From the NCBI RefSeq assembly GCF_016775705.1, contig NZ_CP068760.1, forward strand, positions 2,728,001 to 2,792,000: 64,000 nt of DNA. Reading direction: 5' to 3'. The position numbers and the translations under genes are program-made. The DNA comes from Chryseobacterium cucumeris (GTDB lineage Bacteria > Bacteroidota > Bacteroidia > Flavobacteriales > Weeksellaceae). The notes below the pieces were generated by a model. That model was not told where the DNA came from. It did no database searches and saw only the letters and a list, made by a program, of their open reading frames with translations. Positions 44,066-53,225 of the stretch are shown piece by piece. Every line of letters starts with the position of its first letter. Position 1 is the stretch's first letter.

Positions 44066-45202
44066 ATGAGAAAAAATTTAACAACTTTATTAACGGTAGC
44101 CTTGTTAACAGCTTCTTCTGATATTTTTGCACAGACCACAGGTGTAGGGGTGAATACTACAACACCTAATTCCACATTGGATGTTAATGGAAAACTAGGG
44201 GTTGCTGATATTGACGGACTTCAGGCGCCGAGGCTTACCCGAGCACAGCTTTCTGCCAAAGGGGATTCTCTTTATGGAGCTGATCAAAAAGGAGCATTGA
44301 TATATATAACAGATATCTCAACAGGTAATAATACCGGACCTAGAACGAATATCGACAGTATCGGGTATTATTATTTTGATGGTACAGTATGGCAAAAACT
44401 GATCTATAATAATATTTATAATGCAGATGGTACACTTACCAATACCAGAACGGTTTCCCAGAATGGAAAAGATCTGAAATTTGAGAATCAACAGACTACA
44501 ACCATTAATAACAGTTCCGGTCTTGGGATTATACAGGATTCAGGAACGGGAACAAGATCTTCAATGGGTTTTTCCAATGGTGGCAATTACTCATTATTTA
44601 TTTATTGTGATACTGACTCGGCAGCACAGATTTCTGCTACAGGCAACAGTACGGTACTTTCTATTGGGACCGGTTATACAAATACTCCCTCAGGTATTGA
44701 TTTTGTGACAGCTCCGGTGGCGGGAGATCGAGGAACAGTACAGTCAACCATAGAACCGGATGGGAATTTTTTTATTCATCAGAAATTGGGCATAGGATAT
44801 AATAGCGGTATCACATTCGGATCGGAAAGATTAAAAGTAAATGGAAGCATTGCTACAACAACAGCTACTTATCCGGATTATGTATTTGATCAGTATTTTA
44901 ACGGGATTTCAAATATGAATTCAAATTATAAATTTTCAACTATTTATGATACAGAAAAGTTTATTCAGGATAATAAGCATTTGCCCGGGGTAACTTCTAT
45001 TAAAGAGTTAGAGAAAACGAAAGATGGATATTCTTTTGATATTACCCGATTATCAACCCAAACTCTGGAAAAAGTAGAAGAACTGTATTTACATGTCATA
45101 GAACAGCAAAAACAAATTGACTCTCAAAGAGAACAAATTAATGAGCTACTTACCTTGACTCAAAAATTACAGAAGAAAATTAAATCAAAAAAGCATTACT
45201 AA
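44066..45202 (+). CDS. Secreted fibre-like protein with VGVNT head and coiled-coil tail
   Basis: Started at ATG 44066 this is 378 aa; the earlier Met at 43976 would bury the signal peptide (LTTLLTVALLTASSDIFAQ). The mature protein starts TTGVGVNTTTPNSTLDVNG, has YYYFDGTVWQKL, and ends in the tail module common in Bacteroidota fibre proteins: ATYPDYVFDQYF, FIQDNKHLPGVTSIKELE, then a coiled coil (LEKVEELYLHVIEQQKQI). That end resembles the intramolecular-chaperone-type ends of tail fibres. Probably a trimeric surface or matrix protein. Confidence 0.72.
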   Translation: MRKNLTTLLTVALLTASSDIFAQTTGVGVNTTTPNSTLDVNGKLGVADIDGLQAPRLTRAQLSAKGDSLYGADQKGALIYITDISTGNNTGPRTNIDSIGYYYFDGTVWQKLIYNNIYNADGTLTNTRTVSQNGKDLKFENQQTTTINNSSGLGIIQDSGTGTRSSMGFSNGGNYSLFIYCDTDSAAQISATGNSTVLSIGTGYTNTPSGIDFVTAPVAGDRGTVQSTIEPDGNFFIHQKLGIGYNSGITFGSERLKVNGSIATTTATYPDYVFDQYFNGISNMNSNYKFSTIYDTEKFIQDNKHLPGVTSIKELEKTKDGYSFDITRLSTQTLEKVEELYLHVIEQQKQIDSQREQINELLTLTQKLQKKIKSKKHY

Positions 45203-45239
45203 AATTGTAATAATAACTTTACGATTCTGATAGATTATA

Positions 45240-45279
45240 GAGTATAAAAAAGCGGAATATTTATTCCGTTTTTTTATAC
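45240..45279. terminator. Convergent bidirectional terminator
   Basis: AGTATAAAAAAGCGGAATA pairs with TATTCCGTTTTTTTATACT with one G-U position. It lies between the plus-strand fibre gene and the minus-strand response regulator. Confidence 0.85.
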
Positions 45280-45322
45280 TCTCAATACGTACTTCAGCCC
45301 ATCTTTTTGATAATGGGGACGT

Positions 45323-45961
45323 TTATTTATGTTTGTGGATCTGGTTTCTATCGCCCAGCCTTACAAGATCCACAGCATTTTTAATATTGAGCTTTTTATA
45401 AATTCTTGCTTTATAAGTACTCACAGTGGAAAGGTGAAGGTTGAGTTCATTCGATATTTCAATATTCCCATAACCTTTCACCAGGAGATCAAATATTTCC
45501 TTTTCTCTTTCAGATAATGTTTCAAGTGGATTGATGGGAGTATCTTTTTTAGCAGATGAAACAAGCTTTTTTACAATATCCGGTGAGTAATAAGTTCCGG
45601 TTTCAAAGATTTGGTGAACTGCTTCCAGGATGTTATTTTCATCTGATAATTTATTAATGTATCCATCAGCTCCTTCAATGATGTATCGTACGGCAACATC
45701 ATTGTCATACACCGAAAAAACAAGGATTTTAAGATTGGGCTGTATTGTTTTTATTTCACCAATCATACTCAAATATTTGCTTTCCGGCATATTGATATCT
45801 AAAATCAGCAGGTCAAACGACTCAGCATATAATTTTTCTGTGAGCTCGATATAGGATTTTGCACAGGAAATTTTTACATCTTTGTAGTGGGATTCCAAAA
45901 TCAGGGTAGTACCTAATCTTACTACTAAGTGATCATCTGCAATAATAATTTTTCTATTCAT
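45323..45961 (-). CDS. NarL/FixJ-type response regulator 2
   Basis: This 212-aa protein has a receiver domain with IIIADDH, phospho-acceptor Asp55 (LLILDINMP) and a LuxR HTH (LSEREKEIFDLLVKGYGNIE, then LHLSTVSTYKARIYKKL). The only upstream gene is a 130-aa stub of a propeller sensor, so the regulator appears to have lost its natural kinase or uses one elsewhere. It is a paralogue of the regulator at 35933. Confidence 0.9.
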   Translation of the reverse strand: MNRKIIIADDHLVVRLGTTLILESHYKDVKISCAKSYIELTEKLYAESFDLLILDINMPESKYLSMIGEIKTIQPNLKILVFSVYDNDVAVRYIIEGADGYINKLSDENNILEAVHQIFETGTYYSPDIVKKLVSSAKKDTPINPLETLSEREKEIFDLLVKGYGNIEISNELNLHLSTVSTYKARIYKKLNIKNAVDLVRLGDRNQIHKHK

Positions 45962-45972
45962 CTTTTTGTTTT

Positions 45973-46365
45973 TTATTTTAATTGATATTGTCGTTTATAA
46001 CGATCATATTCATCAGCCTCGTGAAGCTTTTGAGCTGTAATGGATACTATATTTTCAGTGTAAGCAATAAAATTATAAATGGAATCTTTTTCAATATTTC
46101 CAAAAAATACAGAAGCACTATTGTCTTTAAGATTAAGATAATTATACGTTATAGAATTGTATCCATCACAGCGTACTAAACCGTTTTCTGTACTCAGCCA
46201 TATAAATCCATATTTACCTTTAATAATATCTTTTACCCTATTCTGTGGAAGTCCATTATCTGTGTCATACCATACAGAAACTGTTTGCTGGCTATAGCAA
46301 AGCAGTATCCAGAATAATAGCAGCAATATAACTGCTTTATGATATATTAAGGATAGTTGATACAT
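45973..46365 (-). pseudogene. Truncated two-component propeller sensor (N-terminal stub)
   Basis: The 130-aa frame starts with a signal peptide (AVILLLLFWILLCYSQQ) and then the first blades of a regulator-propeller sensor: WYDTDNGLPQNRVKDIIKG, YGFIWLSTENGLVRCDG. Proteins of this family normally run to 900 or more residues with Y_Y_Y, transmembrane and kinase domains. Here the frame stops 11 bp before the response regulator, with no kinase. Most likely an internal deletion removed the rest; a short secreted signalling protein is a less likely alternative. Confidence 0.6.
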
Positions 46366-46722
46366 TTGTGTTTATTCGATTCAGTTATTATAAATGTAGT
46401 GAAAATAAATCATTGTTAAAAGAATTAAATGTCGTTTATAAACTACATAAGACTAGATTAAAAATTACAATATTAGTAATCTATTTTTACAGTAATTATT
46501 TTATGCTTCGTATAGATTATCAGACATTTGTGTCAATAATTTTAATGCTTACTAATAATTAAAAGTTAAATCAATTCTCAAATTTTTTAAATGAAATTTC
46601 TATTAATATTTCACATTTATGAGATATTTTAACGCTTATTTTTAAATGAATAGCATGTTTTACTTGATTAAATTATGAATGATGTCGCTTTACCTTAAAG
46701 AATAAAAATAGGCAATAAGTGA
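46366..46722. other. 357-bp AT-rich gap
   Basis: No gene, hairpin or promoter match stands out. It separates the minus-strand sensor stub from small plus-strand membrane genes. Confidence 0.5.
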
Positions 46723-46905
46723 ATGAATGTAAATAGAAAGCTAAGTCTGATTAAAATTATAAAAATTACATTTTTGATAGCAATGCTTTTTTGGGAGTTC
46801 AACCGGTACTTTTTTACAAGCTGGCAGAATGAATGGAATAGCAATATTCTGCATCTGAAATCAGAAATATATACAGAGAAAATAAATAAGAATAGACAAT
46901 TTTAA
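46723..46905 (+). CDS. Small single-span membrane protein
   Basis: A 60-aa frame with one hydrophobic helix (IKITFLIAMLFWEF) and a charged tail. It lies 13 bp upstream of a second small membrane gene in the same direction, which supports it. Family unknown. Confidence 0.45.
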   Translation: MNVNRKLSLIKIIKITFLIAMLFWEFNRYFFTSWQNEWNSNILHLKSEIYTEKINKNRQF

Positions 46906-46918
46906 TCATTGAAGGGTA

Positions 46919-47386
46919 ATGAAAATAGATAATAAGAAAAGAGTAGACCGTTATATGCTTGTTCAGTTAATTATATTGTCGCTGCTTTTTTTGAACATTG
47001 GTATTCTCATGTATTTGAAATACATTTTTGCTATAGAATTTTTTTCCTTAACAGCTTTATTGGTGCTTGTATATGGACTGTTAAAAAACCGGTTTATATT
47101 CGAATATGAGCATTCCGGAAAGATAATTTCCATCAAAAGCTATCAATGGCCTTCAAACAGAGGAAAAAGTTTGGTTTTAGAAACGGCGCAAAAGAAAATT
47201 GTAAGAATAGAAATAAAGGAACAGACTTTTAGAAAATATTTAATCCTTCTTTTTTTGAATTCTTCAGGAAGAATATTAAGAAAAAATATTGATATTACGT
47301 TTTGTAGTGAGAATGAAATCAATCAGCTTTTAAAAGATATATCCAACAATTTAATGAAGAATAGATCAGGAACTTACTTTTTATAA
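46919..47386 (+). CDS. Small membrane protein with two helices
   Basis: A 155-aa protein with two adjacent transmembrane helices (LVQLIILSLLFLNIGILMYL and FFSLTALLVLVYGLL) and a cytosolic beta-rich tail (HSGKIISIKSYQW, KIVRIEIKEQTF). The shape is like bacterial PH-domain membrane proteins, but I cannot assign it firmly. It sits just before the decayed HTH module A. Confidence 0.55.
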   Translation: MKIDNKKRVDRYMLVQLIILSLLFLNIGILMYLKYIFAIEFFSLTALLVLVYGLLKNRFIFEYEHSGKIISIKSYQWPSNRGKSLVLETAQKKIVRIEIKEQTFRKYLILLFLNSSGRILRKNIDITFCSENEINQLLKDISNNLMKNRSGTYFL

Positions 47387-47394
47387 AATGTTGG

Positions 47395-47731
47395 TTTTTG
47401 AGTACAGATTCAGCAGAAAATGAGATTACGGAAATGTATTCTGAGAAATCATTAGATGTGAGTTTACTCCTAGAATGTTCAAAATGATTGAAATATGATT
47501 TTTTCGTTTCTATTCCTATCATTTAATATGATATGCTCCGCATTACCAGTTAAAATAAAAATGGAGTACAATTTAAACTGACCCGGTTCAGGAAAGTTTA
47601 TATACCAAAGAAACCATAGACTATATACTGGAACTTTTAGAAGATAAACAGAAAACTTCGTAGAAATCACGAATCACTACGGAATTCCCAAGTCAACATT
47701 GAATAAATGGATAAGCAAATACAGACAATAA
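47395..47731 (+). pseudogene. Decayed HTH module A
   Basis: The region matches the module A genes at 24799 and 55548 across most of their length but in changing frames with stops: ENEITEMYSEKSLDVSLLLE, then KYDFF, then FRKVYIPKK, then TIDYILELLEDKQKT, and HYGIPKSTLNKWISKYRQ ending at TAA 47731. Its 3' end overlaps the start of module B. The loss of A with B still intact suggests B can act alone. Confidence 0.7.
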
Positions 47732-48039
47732 ATACAGGCCCTGATTATAAAAAGATTTACCATGATTTCATAAAGTCCAAATGCCCTGATAAATGGGAAA
47801 ATGTAAAGCGATATCTGTCAAAAGAATCCATGTCTTTATCAGATGTTTTGAAAGTTAATAACATTATTTTTGTTGACAGGATATCCGAAAACCAAAAATT
47901 CAAATCCTATAATAAAGAGACTATTTTTGAAATGCTTACTTATCAAAAAAAACATAAACTAAATAATAGTCAGCTAGCCAGGCATTTTAGATTAAGCCGA
48001 AATACTGTCACAAGATGGAAACGTATGTTCATAATATAA
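47707..48039 (+). CDS. HTH protein, module B paralogue 2
   Basis: A 110-aa protein with the module B hallmarks: PDYKKIYHDFI at the start, LSLSDVLKVNNIIF-like centre, and the HTH KLNNSQLARHFRLSRNTVTR. The frame is intact although its module A partner is broken. It follows the small membrane proteins and precedes two hairpins. DNA binding is likely; targets unknown. Confidence 0.65.
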   Translation: MDKQIQTINTGPDYKKIYHDFIKSKCPDKWENVKRYLSKESMSLSDVLKVNNIIFVDRISENQKFKSYNKETIFEMLTYQKKHKLNNSQLARHFRLSRNTVTRWKRMFII

Positions 48040-48103
48040 TCTGCCAGATTGATCACCTAAAGTAATTAGAGCATATAGCTTCGTTTTTTTTCTGAGTTTT
48101 TTT

Positions 48104-48135
48104 AAGAGTATATCTGCGGAGATACTCTTTTTTAT
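48104..48135 (+). terminator. Terminator after module B paralogue 2
   Basis: AAGAGTAT (48104-48111) pairs with ATACTCTT (48122-48129), followed by a T run. Confidence 0.7.
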
Positions 48136-48228
48136 TAATTTTCCACAGCATGAAAAAGTTAATAGCTTTTTGATATTAATGATAGAATATTGTAGGGTAA
48201 TTACTGCATTCTTAAAAACCGGAAACAG

Positions 48229-48263
48229 AAAAACTTAGAGTGAAAATTTCACTCTAAGTTTTT
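48229..48263. terminator. Bidirectional terminator
   Basis: AAAAACTTAGAGTGAAA (48229-48245) pairs perfectly with TTTCACTCTAAGTTTTT (48247-48263), a 17-bp stem with A/T tails on both strands, downstream of the minus-strand secreted protein. The rest of the 48040-48350 gap is empty. Confidence 0.8.
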
Positions 48264-48350
48264 GCATTTGAATATAAACTTAAAAAACTGTTTTAGTTTT
48301 CTTAAAACAGAAGGTATAACCTTGTATTGATGTGTAAGCTTTACGCCAAT

Positions 48351-48836
48351 TTATTTCTTCGCCTGCAGGGACAGGTTATCCAGATAAACAGCCTGATGCA
48401 CTCCATTCAGCAGAACTTTCAATCCTAAATGTGAATCTTTCTTCAAAGAAACCGTAAATGCTTTTTTCTCTCCTGTTATTTTGGAAGGTTTGGTAATTGC
48501 CGTATAGGTTTTTACATCAGAAGGATTATCTACTGAGAAAAGTTCTAATGTTGTTTCTCCTCCGTTATCGGAAAGGTCAAGAGACAGCGTATAGGTTCCG
48601 GCTTTAATTTCGGGAGTTACCAGATACATATTTTCTCCCGGATTGCTCATGGAGTAGAATATAATTCTTTTGTCACTTGCATAAAGCATTGCTTTCCCGG
48701 ATTGAGCAGTCCAGCATTTATGAATATCTTTCCAGGTATCAAAACTTTCTGCAAGAGAGGCCACCGGCTTACACTGTGCTTTAGCTGTTAGAAAGCCTCC
48801 TGTCATAACTATTCCCGTAAGTACAAATTTTTTCAT
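48351..48836 (-). CDS. Small secreted jelly-roll-like protein
   Basis: A 161-aa protein with signal peptide MKKFVLTGIVMTGGFLTAKA. The mature part CKPVASLAESFDTW, LVTPEIKAGTYTLSLDLSDN and HLGLKVLLNGVHQAVYLDNL has the beta pattern of a carbohydrate-binding jelly roll, as in choice-of-anchor modules of Bacteroidota. No sorting tail and no enzyme motif. Binding to glycans is inferred. Confidence 0.6.
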   Translation of the reverse strand: MKKFVLTGIVMTGGFLTAKAQCKPVASLAESFDTWKDIHKCWTAQSGKAMLYASDKRIIFYSMSNPGENMYLVTPEIKAGTYTLSLDLSDNGGETTLELFSVDNPSDVKTYTAITKPSKITGEKKAFTVSLKKDSHLGLKVLLNGVHQAVYLDNLSLQAKK

Positions 48837-48982
48837 GTATTATTTTTATTTATAATGAGTAAAAATAACAAAAAAATGGCTGTACTGGATGCCATTGTTT
48901 TATGATTTAAATTAGTTTTAAGATTATTTAGAAAATTGAAAAGAGAATCTTAACTTATACTGAGGTAAAATATTAAAAAGAA

Positions 48983-49390
48983 ATGAAAAAAATACTATTT
49001 TTAATGGTCTCAGTAACAGGCATGATACTGACAAAAGCACAAACCATCGAATCCGGCAGCCGAAGCACCTTAGGATATATTAAAAGTGATGGAACGATTG
49101 AGAACAGCAGTCATTCCACCGTAGGTTATATCAGGAGTGACGGTACTATTGAAGACCGAAGCCGTTCTACAATTGGCTATATCAGAAACGACGGAACCAT
49201 TGAAAATAAAAACCGTTCCACAGTAGGTTATGTAAAGGAAGACGGAACAGTAGAAAATAGCAGCCGCTCTACTTTGGGATATATTAAAGAGGATGGAACC
49301 GTTGAAAATGCCAGCCGCAGTATAATAGGCTACGCTCATGGTATAAAAAAAGAATGGGTTGCAGTGGTTTATTTCTTTTTTAAACTGTAG
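48983..49390 (+). CDS. Secreted 17-residue repeat protein (beta-flower type)
   Basis: A 135-aa protein with a signal peptide (ILFLMVSVTGMILTKAQ) and five full copies plus one partial copy of a 17-residue unit with consensus STxGYIxxDGTIENxSR. The last copy runs into GYAHGIKKEWVAVVYFFFK. This matches small Bacteroidota proteins called 5-fold beta-flower proteins. The repeats probably close into a ring with one unit per blade. Function is unknown; the 51-bp DNA repeat could change copy number by slippage. Confidence 0.75.
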   Translation: MKKILFLMVSVTGMILTKAQTIESGSRSTLGYIKSDGTIENSSHSTVGYIRSDGTIEDRSRSTIGYIRNDGTIENKNRSTVGYVKEDGTVENSSRSTLGYIKEDGTVENASRSIIGYAHGIKKEWVAVVYFFFKL

Positions 49391-49512
49391 AAAAAACGTG
49401 AGCTAAGGGCATGCTTTTACTATTTTATCATAAAAATTGTTTCTTTATCTATGATCAGCCCTTATTGGCTTGCAAATTGATACAACAAACTTTATTGAAT
49501 TTTTGATGACTA

Positions 49513-51312
49513 ATGGCTAGAACGACTGTAACTCTGATTTTCCTTTTAAGTGGTTTTTTCTTTTTAAATGCACAGGAAAAGAAAGATTCGCTGTATTACA
49601 AAATAGAAGAATTTTCAGATAAGAGAAAAGTTACCAAATTCATTCACCGCTTTATATTTCGTAGAGAGCCGGATTCCACTTCCGTGAAGTCCAATACTGA
49701 AAAGCTTTTACAAAATACTTATAACAAAAAAATTATCAGAAATGTGAGGATAGAAACCATTGACCCTTTTGGATATGGCTCTAATGACAGTAAGGAAATA
49801 GGTAAATGGTATGATTGGATAAAGGATCACCTTCATTCCAGTACCAGAAGATCAACAATCAATAATTTTTTGCTTTTTGAAGAAGGAGAAGAATATAACG
49901 CCCAAAAGCTCTATGAATCAGAGCGTTTGCTTAGAACAATGCCTTTTATCAACAGAGTTAATATCAGAGTTTCCGACAGCACTTCGAGTAAAGATTCTAT
50001 AGATGTTGTCGTAAAGGTATTGGATTCCTGGAGTCTGAAGCCGAGAATCAGCTATTCCGGAAGTAAAATCGGTTTGGGAGTTACGGAAGAAAATGTGCTG
50101 GGACTGGGACACACACTGGACTTTCTTTACAGAAACGATTCCAAAGAAAAGCAGGATTATCTTTTAGGCAGCTATACTACCCATAATCTTTTTGGTACCT
50201 ATATCAATGCCCAGATTCTCGGAGAACGGGACTTTTCGAAAAATGAAAGAATTAATTTCAGCCTCAGAAGAGACTTTTTCTCCCCTTTGACGAAATGGGC
50301 GGGAGGTTTTACATTTGAATATTTTATGCGGAAAGTTTTACTTCCTATAAATACGGATACTACTTTTCCGGAAGTTCAGATCAAAGTGTACAGTCAGGAT
50401 TTATGGGGAGGTTATCAGATTCCGGTTTCATCGGATCCTAGTGAAAAAATTTCCAGCAATATTGCCATCATAGGAAGATTCCAGAACTACAAGTACAAAG
50501 ACAGTCCCGGAATCGATCAGTATCAATATTTCAGTTCTTACAACAGTTTCCTGATGTCTGTTGGATTTATTCAGAGAAACTTCTCAGTTCAGAAAAATAT
50601 TTTCCAGTATGATTTGCCGGAGGATATTGCTTATGGTAATTCTGTCAATGTCATTGCCGGAGGATTATCAAGAAATAAAGAAGTGAATCCGTATGTGGGA
50701 ATTTCTGCATCTTACGGACGTTTTACAAAACTGGGATATTTCACGGTGAAAGCACAGTTTGGAAGGTTTTTTAATGAAGACAGCCAGAACAGAGAATCTT
50801 TCCGTTTTGACGGAACTTATTTTACAAACCTCATGGACTGGAAATTTGCCAAAGCAAGACATTTCTTCTCTCCAACTCTGGCATTGGGAAATCCACAGCA
50901 TAATTATTCGTATAAGGATAGGATCAACCTTTCTTCTACAGACGAGTTCCCTGTTTATAATTCTGATTATATCGGGACAAAAAAAATAGTGCTGAGGTAT
51001 CAGCTTCAGTTGTTTATTAATAAAACCTGGAAGAATTTTCACTTCAGTCCTTATTTAACAACTGCAGTGGGCTGGCTCGGAATGCCTGATGATAAGCTGT
51101 TTAAAACTAAGGCCAACACAAAAATCGGGATAGGTGTTTTAATTAATAATCCTTATCTGGTTTTCAACAGGATTCAGATTTCTTTCATGTATTATCCGCG
51201 TGTTCCTTTTGATAATAATTCTGTTTTTGATTTTAACAGTAACAGGAATAATCTTTTACCATTGAACAGCTTTGCCACGGATGTTCCTCATTTTGTCAAT
51301 TTTGGAAATTAA
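49513..51312 (+). CDS. Omp85/BamA-like outer-membrane barrel protein
   Basis: A 599-aa protein with a signal peptide (MARTTVTLIFLLSGFFFLNA). Residues ~70-165 contain one or two POTRA-like domains, with the characteristic EGEEYNAQKLYESERLLRTM then FINRVNIRV. From ~170 to the end are beta strands ending in a C-terminal aromatic-rich strand. With fewer POTRA domains than BamA, it is more like a TamA- or ShlB-type family member. Its cargo is not evident. It stands alone. Confidence 0.75.
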   Translation: MARTTVTLIFLLSGFFFLNAQEKKDSLYYKIEEFSDKRKVTKFIHRFIFRREPDSTSVKSNTEKLLQNTYNKKIIRNVRIETIDPFGYGSNDSKEIGKWYDWIKDHLHSSTRRSTINNFLLFEEGEEYNAQKLYESERLLRTMPFINRVNIRVSDSTSSKDSIDVVVKVLDSWSLKPRISYSGSKIGLGVTEENVLGLGHTLDFLYRNDSKEKQDYLLGSYTTHNLFGTYINAQILGERDFSKNERINFSLRRDFFSPLTKWAGGFTFEYFMRKVLLPINTDTTFPEVQIKVYSQDLWGGYQIPVSSDPSEKISSNIAIIGRFQNYKYKDSPGIDQYQYFSSYNSFLMSVGFIQRNFSVQKNIFQYDLPEDIAYGNSVNVIAGGLSRNKEVNPYVGISASYGRFTKLGYFTVKAQFGRFFNEDSQNRESFRFDGTYFTNLMDWKFAKARHFFSPTLALGNPQHNYSYKDRINLSSTDEFPVYNSDYIGTKKIVLRYQLQLFINKTWKNFHFSPYLTTAVGWLGMPDDKLFKTKANTKIGIGVLINNPYLVFNRIQISFMYYPRVPFDNNSVFDFNSNRNNLLPLNSFATDVPHFVNFGN

Positions 51313-51368
51313 TATAACAGACCCTTACATCCGGATTATCTTTTTCAAACCGATCTCAGCAAAAGAAA

Positions 51369-51400
51369 CCTTCCTTGCTTTGGGCAGGGAAGGCTTTGAT
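51369..51400 (+). terminator. Terminator-like hairpin
   Basis: CCTTCCTTGC (51369-51378) pairs with GCAGGGAAGG (51384-51393) with one mismatch, followed by CTTT. Confidence 0.45.
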
Positions 51401-51425
51401 CAAAATGAGATAAACATTCTGAAAA

Positions 51426-51884
51426 CTACACCACTACATCGATCTTTACATTAATATTTCCGCGGGTTGCTTTTGAATAAGGACATGTCGCATGAGCCGT
51501 CTCCACAACTTTTCTGGCTTCATCTATTGCAAGGCCTGGCAGAAGGATTTGTAGGTGAGCCTGCAGGAAAAATCCGTCGTCATTGGTGGCAAGGTCTACA
51601 GAGGTATTGACAGATAAGTCCTGAGGAAGAGTAATTCCAGTTTTTGAAGCACCCAAATGCATAGCTCCGATAAAACATGCTGACCATCCTGCTGCCAATA
51701 GCTGTTCCGGATTGGTTCCGTTTCCTTTTGAACCGGGAGAGGTTAATTCAATATCTAACTTTCCGTCACTGCTTTTTGCTTCTCCGTTACGGCCTCCGGT
51801 TACGATGACATTACCGGAATACAACACTTTACTGATATTGATTACTGTTGTATTTTCTACTTCCTGAATGGTATTTAATTCCAT
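51426..51884 (-). CDS. ohr: Organic hydroperoxide resistance protein
   Basis: This 152-aa OsmC/Ohr-fold protein has the two reactive cysteines: Cys70 in GWSACFIGAM and Cys134 in ATCPYSKATRGN. The CPYSxATRGN form is typical of Ohr rather than OsmC. It reduces organic hydroperoxides using a thiol mechanism in the cytoplasm. It lies 42 bp after the epoxide hydrolase on the same strand, so both may respond to oxidised lipids or xenobiotics. No OhrR gene is next to it. Confidence 0.92.
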   Translation of the reverse strand: MELNTIQEVENTTVINISKVLYSGNVIVTGGRNGEAKSSDGKLDIELTSPGSKGNGTNPEQLLAAGWSACFIGAMHLGASKTGITLPQDLSVNTSVDLATNDDGFFLQAHLQILLPGLAIDEARKVVETAHATCPYSKATRGNINVKIDVVV

Positions 51885-51926
51885 ATTTTTATTATTTAGA
51901 TTAAACGATATTGTTGATTGATATTG

Positions 51927-53225
51927 TTAAAGTTTTTTTCTTAACTCTTTGAAAGCGGCTCTAAGCTCTTCCGTAAAGACCTGCGGCTGTTCCCAGGCTG
52001 CAAAATGGCCGCCTTTTGAGGCTTTATGATAATAATATAAAGTAGGATACGCCTGCTTCGACCAGCTTTCCGGAGCCTGGTAAATCTCATGAGGGAATAC
52101 CGAAATAGCTACAGGAACTTTAATGTCTTTCGTCTTCTGCGCCTCGGCACTGAAATTATTCTTGTTATTTTCCCAATAAAAACGTGAAGAAGACGCTCCC
52201 GTATTGGTAAGCCAGTAAAGGGTAATATCATCGAGGATAGCATCACGGCCAATGACATTCTCGGGATGAAGATCACTTTCACTCCATTCTGCAATTTTTT
52301 CGTAAAGGAATGCTGCTAAGGCTGTTGGAGAATCAGAAAGCAGATATCCTGTTGTCTGTGGACGTGTTACCATCATTCCTCCGTAAGCTGCATTTCTTCC
52401 AAAGAATGTACTCATTGCATTGTATGCTTTTGCTTCCGAGACAGAAAGTCCTGACGGGGCGGGATCACCGGCATTGATCGGTTTTACAAGTTCGGCAGGA
52501 ATAGTAGCCGGCATGGTAAGGTGGATTCCTAAAAGGCCAGAAGGAGCCTGTTTTGCTAATGCATCAGAAATAACGGAACCATGGTCGCCACCTTCAGAAA
52601 CATACTTTTTGTAACCGAGTCTTTTCATCAGTACATCCCATGCGCGGGCAACACGGTCCGGGTTCCAGCCAGGCTCAGTAGGAATCTCTGAAAAACCATA
52701 TCCCGGAATAGCTGGTATAATCACATCAAAGGCATCACCTGCTTTTCCTCCGTATTTAACAGGATCTGTTAATGGATCTATTGTATTGATAAACTCCAGT
52801 GGAGAACCCGGCCAGCCATGGGTAAGGATCACAGGCATTGCATTAGACTCCTTTGAACGTACATGGATAAACTGGATATCAAGTCCGTCAATTTTAGTTA
52901 CAAATTGGGGAAGTGAATTCAGCTTATCTTCCACCTTTCTCCAGTCGTACCCATTGCCCCAATAGGTGATCAGCTCTTTTAACTGTTCAAGCTGAATGCC
53001 CTGGGAAGCATCTTTCACTGTTTCCTTATCCGGGAATCGGGTTTCGGAAATCCTTTTTTTAAGATCATCCAGCTGAGATTGCGGGACACTGATGTGAAAA
53101 GGCCGGATACTGGTATCATTTTTTGATGATAGAGTAGCAGTCTCAATTTTTTGCGCTTTAGAAATAGCAGGCGTACCTAAGATAAAAGTTGCTGCTAACA
53201 GGATTGTTGAAATTGTTGTTTTCAT
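51927..53225 (-). CDS. Epoxide hydrolase, EHN type, exported
   Basis: A 432-aa protein with a signal peptide (ILLAATFILGTPAISKAQ), an EHN domain (~42-150; FHISVPQSQLDDLKKRI), oxyanion motif HGWPGSP (136-142), nucleophile Asp214 in EGGDHGS and catalytic His407 in GGHFAAWEQP. All key residues are present. It hydrolyses epoxides to diols; the signal peptide puts it in the periplasm, unlike most family members. A truncated relative without the N-terminal domain is at 5857-6543. Confidence 0.88.
   Translation of the reverse strand: MKTTISTILLAATFILGTPAISKAQKIETATLSSKNDTSIRPFHISVPQSQLDDLKKRISETRFPDKETVKDASQGIQLEQLKELITYWGNGYDWRKVEDKLNSLPQFVTKIDGLDIQFIHVRSKESNAMPVILTHGWPGSPLEFINTIDPLTDPVKYGGKAGDAFDVIIPAIPGYGFSEIPTEPGWNPDRVARAWDVLMKRLGYKKYVSEGGDHGSVISDALAKQAPSGLLGIHLTMPATIPAELVKPINAGDPAPSGLSVSEAKAYNAMSTFFGRNAAYGGMMVTRPQTTGYLLSDSPTALAAFLYEKIAEWSESDLHPENVIGRDAILDDITLYWLTNTGASSSRFYWENNKNNFSAEAQKTKDIKVPVAISVFPHEIYQAPESWSKQAYPTLYYYHKASKGGHFAAWEQPQVFTEELRAAFKELRKKL

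Noticed and set aside
49070..49339. Repeats at 49.0-49.3 kb as a CRISPR array
   Set aside because: The 51-bp units are in frame, encode a conserved 17-residue pattern after a signal peptide, and have no spacer-repeat alternation.
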